The translations under genes were made by a program, and so were the position numbers. From the NCBI GenBank assembly GCA_944381275.1, contig CALWKO010000013.1, forward strand, positions 1 through 38,029: a DNA stretch of 38,029 nt, in the 5' to 3' direction. Source of the stretch: an uncultured Clostridia bacterium (GTDB lineage Bacteria; Bacillota; Clostridia; Christensenellales; UBA3700). Below the pieces are notes generated by a model. The model saw only the letters and a program-made list of their open reading frames with translations, ran no database searches and had not been told where the DNA came from. Shown piece by piece: positions 33,044-38,029 of the stretch. Each line of letters opens with the position of its first letter. The first letter of the stretch is position 1.

Positions 33044-36000
33044 GTTACGGACATGCAGAAAAAATAGACCCTTTTATAACAGAACTTACGAGTTTCTTGA
33101 CACTTGAAGTTGATGAAACCGTTTGGACGGATAAAAAACTGCGCTTTGGAGATCAATGGGCAACAGAAATCGATAATCATATATTTGTTAGCGATATTTT
33201 TTTGTTCATCCAAACAAAGGAAGCTGTTCGCGAAGGAAGTTATTGCTATGGTGAAATTGAATTTGCGGAACGTTATGGCAAAAGAATAATTATACTAAAA
33301 GTCGATGACACGATGGATTCAGCGCTCTTCATCAATTGTCAGAAAATGGTATTACCTGATTTACTAGACGAATCTTACAATATCAATAATTCGGCATGGG
33401 AAAAATATAAGCCTCTTATAAAAACCCTAAAAGGCTATATCAATGAAGAAAAAGAGAAGGCAGAAACAGATTTTTCTAAAATTGTACCATGCATCAATTT
33501 TGATAAATCATTACACCCTCATGTAGTAGATATCAATTTAAAGTATATGTCCTTGGTGAAAGACATAAATAATTCAACTAAAAATATATTATGTTTCACT
33601 GGAATGCCCGGTAGCGGAAAAAGTTATATTATATCGGAGATTTATCGAAAAATCAATCAAGAAGAAAAAGCAATCCACTTTTTTCAACACAATAATGCAA
33701 ATAGCTGTAATATTTCTTCCTTGCTCTATACAATAGCTGCGTGTTTAGCAAAATTTGATAATGATTATCGCGAATTTTTAAAGGCAAAAAGGAAGAACTT
33801 ATTTTACGATGTGTTGACCATTAATCAATTGTTTGATCTTTTATTCAAAACGAGACCTGCAGTATCTATGGAGTGCAATATTTTCGTTTTAATTGATGGC
33901 ATCGATGAATTAAGCGAAACTGCCTTAAATGAACTCATTATCGTGCTCTCTAATTTTTCCAAGCTTGATTCCCCTAAATTTAAGTTTATAATGACTACCA
34001 GACATATTCCATCATTTATTAGTCATATACAAGCCTTGGGGTGTATCCTTGAATCTGATATTGAGAAAAGCAATTATGCAGAAATGAGAAACTATATAAT
34101 GTCTAAATATCCGACATTGCGATTAAGTTCAGATGATTTGGAATATATCGTCAATGTCTCGCATGGAGATTATATTTATTTAAAGTTTATTTGTGAAGAA
34201 ATTGCGGACAATCCTCAAAACCGCGTTCGTGAAATTTCATTTCCACATGGTATGCATGGTGTTGTCTGTATGTATTTAGATAGAACTTTTGATAAAGGCA
34301 AAATTAAATTCTCTGACAATATCAAAAACTTTATTTCTATCCTTTGTGCATCTGTTGAACCGCTCAATATAACACAGATAGGGAATATACTACATATATC
34401 GGAGAGTGAAGTATGCGACATGATTAGTATTTTAAACCAGTTTTTAACGATCGATTCATCAATAGTTAAAATCGGGCATAAAAGTTTATATGATGCATTT
34501 ACTGCAATGTCTCCGAATGAAAAATATTATGTGTCTATTCAAACCGGTAAAAAAATGATAGCGGATTGGTGTAAAGAAAGTTTTATCAAAAAAAATATAG
34601 ATAATTTCGTATACAAGTATGGAATGCAATATGTTTATGAGAATCTTGATTTCGATGCCATGTTGGATATGTTCTACATTGACGATGGAAGGGTCTCAGA
34701 TGCTGTATCAAAATTTGTCATATCTCAAATTATTAATAAGAGAGAAAATGTTTTCGGGAAGATTCTGAATGCTATTATAAACAGCTGTAAGCAATATCCT
34801 CGCTCGTTGTTTAAAATTTTGAAGATGGCAATTGAATTAAAGGCGCTTCCAAATTATTTGTTACATTTGCCTGATCAAGGGGCAAATAAGCAAATTGCTA
34901 TGCTGAATGACTATATAACCTTTTTTATCCAAAGATGTGCTTCCGCAAACTCTTTAGATCTAATAAGCTTAGGAAATGAGCTTTTAAAATACAGCTTCGA
35001 TGCGAAATCAAGAGCGGATGTATTAAGATATGTTGCTGACGCTTATAGGCATTTAGGCAATCATGCCAAGGCTATTTATCTATACAATGAAGCAATCAAC
35101 TTGTGTTCATTTGATAAAAATTCAAGCACTTATTTGGATAACTATTGCGCCTTGCTTGATCTGGACTCTGTATCCGGAAACATTAAAGAAGTTATCGCAA
35201 AAATAGATGAAATAAGAAAAAGTCTCAGTGTTGATGATGTTTCATTGAATAATTATAAAATATTAAAATTAGAAGGTGAAATATATAAATATATTGATAA
35301 AAAGAAAGCTTTAGATATATTCGAAAAATCAAAAGAAATAGCTGCTCGTCTTTCAGCGGTTATACAACTTTTTGACGCTAACAACAATGTTGCCGAAGTA
35401 ACAGATAATATTCAAAGGGCGCTTTCTTTGTTAAATGCCAATATAAAATTACATGAGCAATATGGCTATAATGCTTTGTATTATGGTAAAACATGCACCA
35501 TACTTTCTGATGTCTATTTGAAAATGCAAGATTTTTTAAAAGCAAAAGAATGGGCATTAAAGGCTATGGATACGATGAGCCAAATCAATTATCGCTCAGG
35601 TTTGGCAAACGCACAAGTTAAATATGCGTCGGCATGCTTTGCCTTAAATGAAGTAGATGACGCAAAAATGTTTCTCTTAAAAGCAATAAGATTTTATGAA
35701 AGAGAGCAAATTTATCCGGCGTTATATATGCAAGCACTTAATAAACTTTATGATATTTGTGACCAAAGCAGGGACATTGAAAATTTTACAATATTATTCG
35801 CGGTAGATAATATAAAATACAAAGAAAATTTTCCGACTGAATATCAAATTCTTTCAAAAAATGCTGAAGCGTTGGGTTATTACAAATTAAAACAACAGGT
35901 ATCGGAGTTCTTACAAGATACCCCAAAAGCGTTTAATGGATACTACAATAACAATTATAAATTCCACAACAAGTTAAACAGGAAAGATTATATTGTTCGC

Positions 36001-36900
36001 GTAAAAAACGAATTAGCCAGTCAGATGGATTTTCGTGCATTTGAAGAAACTTCCCTTTTGTCAATGATTAAGCTGGATTTTGCACCAAAGCCCTATATGA
36101 AGTTCATCATTGAAAATAAAGGAGTCTCACTTTTGAATTTTATAGAGGGGGTAACGTTAAATGAACGATATCCTTCCGTAAATGATGTTCCAAGCTATAT
36201 AATAAAAAAGATTGCTCAAACAATGGCAAAACTTCACTCTTATGATATAACGGATATTAATGAAATAAACACATTGAAAAACATATCCGTCATTGAGTCA
36301 TATGTACAATATTACTCTGACTTTATAATAAATAAGTATAACGAGTACTTACCGAGATTTAGGGGAGTTTTTTCAATATTAAAATTTCCAAAGGATGTTG
36401 AATCTTTAGTAAAGATTGATTTAGATATGCTGGAATATGAACAGATTTCTTTATGTCACGGAGATGTTCATCAAAAAAACATCATTATTAATTCGAATGA
36501 CGATATTAATTTGATTGACTGGGAATTCGCCATGCTTGCCCCAAAAAGTGCAGATATAGCGATTCATTTGCATAGAATGAAATATTCTGATACGATGGCG
36601 CAAGCATTTCTAGATTATTATATAGAAAACGATCCGATGTTCTTATACTACACGGGCAATGTCAAAGAGATAATAAAATTAGAAGAGATAAAAACAGTAA
36701 TTGTCGATGTGGTGAGGTATTTAAATATTTTGACAAACAGAAGAGTATCGGAAGTGGAAAAAGGTAATTTGATAAACAACTATATCAGCAAGCTACAAAA
36801 AGCTTACAAAATATGGCAAATTAATTCAGATATAAAAGAAACTACAGTTAGAGTTGCAGCGTTATTTAATAACGTTGCCAACACCAGGAGAATAATATGA
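33028..36900 (+). CDS. TIR-NACHT-TPR-APH kinase fusion protein
   Basis: A 1290-residue multidomain protein. Residues 1 to about 145 are a TIR domain: MAIFISYGHAEK, then VWTDKKLRFGDQWATEI, with E76 in SYCYGEIEFA at the catalytic NADase position. About 155-600 is a NACHT-type STAND ATPase with Walker A GMPGSGKS (192-199), Walker B DGIDE (290-294) and TTRHIP. About 640-940 contains TPR-like helical repeats. About 975-1260 is an aminoglycoside/choline-kinase-like phosphotransferase with a candidate lysine at 993, HGDVHQKN (1144-1151) and D1164 in IDWEF. The stop overlaps the PHP start (ATGA). AT-rich throughout. By analogy it is an NLR-like sensor; the role of the kinase is unknown. Confidence 0.85.
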   Translation: MAIFISYGHAEKIDPFITELTSFLTLEVDETVWTDKKLRFGDQWATEIDNHIFVSDIFLFIQTKEAVREGSYCYGEIEFAERYGKRIIILKVDDTMDSALFINCQKMVLPDLLDESYNINNSAWEKYKPLIKTLKGYINEEKEKAETDFSKIVPCINFDKSLHPHVVDINLKYMSLVKDINNSTKNILCFTGMPGSGKSYIISEIYRKINQEEKAIHFFQHNNANSCNISSLLYTIAACLAKFDNDYREFLKAKRKNLFYDVLTINQLFDLLFKTRPAVSMECNIFVLIDGIDELSETALNELIIVLSNFSKLDSPKFKFIMTTRHIPSFISHIQALGCILESDIEKSNYAEMRNYIMSKYPTLRLSSDDLEYIVNVSHGDYIYLKFICEEIADNPQNRVREISFPHGMHGVVCMYLDRTFDKGKIKFSDNIKNFISILCASVEPLNITQIGNILHISESEVCDMISILNQFLTIDSSIVKIGHKSLYDAFTAMSPNEKYYVSIQTGKKMIADWCKESFIKKNIDNFVYKYGMQYVYENLDFDAMLDMFYIDDGRVSDAVSKFVISQIINKRENVFGKILNAIINSCKQYPRSLFKILKMAIELKALPNYLLHLPDQGANKQIAMLNDYITFFIQRCASANSLDLISLGNELLKYSFDAKSRADVLRYVADAYRHLGNHAKAIYLYNEAINLCSFDKNSSTYLDNYCALLDLDSVSGNIKEVIAKIDEIRKSLSVDDVSLNNYKILKLEGEIYKYIDKKKALDIFEKSKEIAARLSAVIQLFDANNNVAEVTDNIQRALSLLNANIKLHEQYGYNALYYGKTCTILSDVYLKMQDFLKAKEWALKAMDTMSQINYRSGLANAQVKYASACFALNEVDDAKMFLLKAIRFYEREQIYPALYMQALNKLYDICDQSRDIENFTILFAVDNIKYKENFPTEYQILSKNAEALGYYKLKQQVSEFLQDTPKAFNGYYNNNYKFHNKLNRKDYIVRVKNELASQMDFRAFEETSLLSMIKLDFAPKPYMKFIIENKGVSLLNFIEGVTLNERYPSVNDVPSYIIKKIAQTMAKLHSYDITDINEINTLKNISVIESYVQYYSDFIINKYNEYLPRFRGVFSILKFPKDVESLVKIDLDMLEYEQISLCHGDVHQKNIIINSNDDINLIDWEFAMLAPKSADIAIHLHRMKYSDTMAQAFLDYYIENDPMFLYYTGNVKEIIKLEEIKTVIVDVVRYLNILTNRRVSEVEKGNLINNYISKLQKAYKIWQINSDIKETTVRVAALFNNVANTRRII

Positions 36901-37763
36901 GAATTGACTTACATCTACACACAAGCTATTCAGACGGAGTAATTTCCATTGAAGAACTCGTGAGAACTTTATTGGAAAACGATATCAATATCTTTGCTAA
37001 GACCGATCATGATACTGTCAAAGGAAATGATCAGTGTACCGTTTTAGCTAAAGAATATAATTTAAATTTTATTCCTGGAACAGAGTTGTCTACTTATGCG
37101 ACAAGTGGAGTGCACGGATTAGATGAAACCTACAATATACATATAGTAGGGCTAGGTGTTGATTCGGATAAAATTGCAGAATATTGCAATTCAATTTCCT
37201 TCAATAAACAACAGTCGTTAAGGAATATCGTTTATGCGATAAAGAAGAAAGGGTATGAAATAAATGTTGAAGATTTGAACGAATCTGGAAGAATTGTTGA
37301 CCGTGGGGCAATAGCAAAATTGCTTGTGGAAAAGGGCTACTTTGCAAGCAAGAAAGAAGCTTTCGACAACCTTTTAAACACTACAGAATTGATAAAACTA
37401 TCTGTTTTTGCAAATGGGATCAAAACTACTATATCGGCAATACATCAAGCTGACGGTATTGCAATTTGGGCGCATCCTTTTGAAGTTACACGCGGGAGGA
37501 AAATATCTTTGTCTACAGCACAAATAGAGCAAATTTTACCTGAGATGCTTTCTTCAGGGATAGATGGTTTAGAGTCATATTACCAGTCTTTTAGTGAGCA
37601 ACAAAAAAATTATTTACATGCTTTAGCAAGCAAATACAATCTACTTGAGTCATATGGTAGCGATTATCATGGTCGCAGTCAAGACGAGTTGGAGTTGCTA
37701 AAAAAATCAATAGATGCAGAAAAGCTCTCTTCTTTATTAAGCAAACTCAATATTAAAATATGA
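36897..37763 (+). CDS. PHP domain phosphatase (nucleoside 3',5'-bisphosphate phosphatase-like)
   Basis: A 288-residue PHP phosphoesterase. Metal ligands in order are H6 and H8 in DLHLHTSYSDG, D13, D37 and H38 in KTDHDTV, E63 in GTELS, H82 in NIHIVGLG, H193 in WAHPFE, and D256 and H258 in GSDYHG. The middle RGAIAKLLVEKGY segment is typical of the TrpH/RnaAM branch, which hydrolyses nucleoside 3',5'-bisphosphates and short RNA ends. It starts four bases inside the TIR-kinase gene, so the two proteins are made together. It is AT-rich like its partner. It may remove a phosphate placed by the kinase domain or degrade nucleotides; this is inference. Confidence 0.88.
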   Translation: MRIDLHLHTSYSDGVISIEELVRTLLENDINIFAKTDHDTVKGNDQCTVLAKEYNLNFIPGTELSTYATSGVHGLDETYNIHIVGLGVDSDKIAEYCNSISFNKQQSLRNIVYAIKKKGYEINVEDLNESGRIVDRGAIAKLLVEKGYFASKKEAFDNLLNTTELIKLSVFANGIKTTISAIHQADGIAIWAHPFEVTRGRKISLSTAQIEQILPEMLSSGIDGLESYYQSFSEQQKNYLHALASKYNLLESYGSDYHGRSQDELELLKKSIDAEKLSSLLSKLNIKI

Positions 37764-37790
37764 TGGGATAACATCTATGTTTACAGGACT

Positions 37791-37836
37791 CCCGCTACTT
37801 CAATTTTTCAAAGAATTTGAGTAACGGGTAGTTTTT
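37791..37836 (+). terminator. Intrinsic terminator after the PHP gene
   Basis: A long imperfect stem (CCCG at 37791-37794 pairs with CGGG at 37825-37828, with two mismatches inside and A/T pairs toward the loop) is followed by TTTTT at 37832-37836. It is 28 bases after the PHP stop and closes the two-gene operon. Confidence 0.75.
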
Positions 37837-37903
37837 ACAATTAACAAGTCTTTGACAGACAAAATAGCCCTCAATAAATACCTCGCAAATTTTTATGCCA
37901 ATG

Positions 37904-37982
37904 GTGTAACAAATGATTGACAAACCTACACTTGAAAAAATTATTTACAAAATTGTGTAGGTTTACAATACATTTGTTACAC
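37904..37982. repeat. 79-bp two-tier palindrome
   Basis: Outer arms GTGTAACAAATG (37904-37915) and CATTTGTTACAC (37971-37982) are perfectly inverted. Inner arms AAACCTACAC (37922-37931) and GTGTAGGTTT (37955-37964) are too, and both pairs share the same centre at 37943. The gaps are 6 bases on each side and the middle is 23 bases. A TTGACA lies at 37917-37922. It could be a double operator before a gene beyond the window, a recombination site, or the end of a mobile element. Confidence 0.85.
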
Positions 37983-38029
37983 AAAGCCAAAGAAGAAAGA
38001 AGAGGAAGGATAAAGAGATAAATATTGGG

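Noticed and set aside
2719..33500. Thoeris-like pairing of SLOG and TIR genes
   Set aside because: The SLOG gene and the TIR gene are 30 kb apart with separate promoters and different composition; nothing links them.
37904..37982. End of an insertion sequence
   Set aside because: No transposase gene or target duplication is visible within the window, so I list it only as a palindrome.

Overview
The window looks like a chromosomal segment of a Gram-positive Clostridia/Firmicutes-type bacterium, probably an uncultured gut lineage. The evidence is the order PHP phosphoesterase - whiA - dnaE - pfkA, which is a Firmicutes neighbourhood; a DUF1846 gene; a glycerol operon of the FAD dehydrogenase / FAD-NAD oxidoreductase / DUF1667 / glpK type; and sigma-A promoters with 17-bp spacers. 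Most of the segment is moderately GC-rich. Several stretches are clearly AT-rich and look acquired: part of the methyltransferase gene, the gene after it, and everything from about 32.75 kb to the end. No rRNA, tRNA or CRISPR array was seen.

Layout: (1) 1-3.35 kb is a small accessory block with thioredoxin and a TIGR04076 protein, two unknown small proteins, and a divergent XRE regulator / SLOG gene pair. Copies of a dispersed non-coding repeat lie at both ends. (2) 3.35-11.2 kb is core housekeeping: a PHP phosphoesterase, WhiA, the replicative polymerase DnaE, and two phosphofructokinases in tandem. One PFK carries ATP-type signatures and the other PPi-type signatures. (3) 11.4-12.9 kb is a DUF1846 gene on the minus strand. 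(4) 13.1-23.2 kb is a five-gene restriction-modification cassette: a PLD/SNF2-like helicase, DUF4391, a type III Mod methyltransferase, a zinc-ribbon plus deoxyribosyltransferase/TIR-like protein, and a type III Res helicase-nuclease. (5) 23.4-28.0 kb is a glycerol catabolic operon, followed by a convergent NUDIX gene. (6) 28.5-29.05 kb is a striking 52-bp tandem repeat array. (7) 29.06-32.7 kb holds a polytopic membrane alpha/beta hydrolase, a divergent PocR-AraC regulator with abutting promoters, and a small membrane zinc-ribbon protein. (8) 32.75-38.0 kb is an AT-rich two-gene operon. It encodes a 1290-residue TIR-NACHT-TPR-APH kinase fusion translationally coupled to a PHP phosphatase, and is followed by a terminator and a 79-bp two-tier palindrome.

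The best candidate for an undescribed system is region 8. It combines an NLR-like sensor/effector (TIR, NACHT ATPase, TPR repeats) with a phosphotransferase domain in one polypeptide and a coupled phosphoesterase. The whole unit has signs of horizontal transfer and its own regulated-looking promoter. The unusual accessory protein inside the R-M cassette is the second candidate. Functions are inferred from motifs read by eye; no database search was run.
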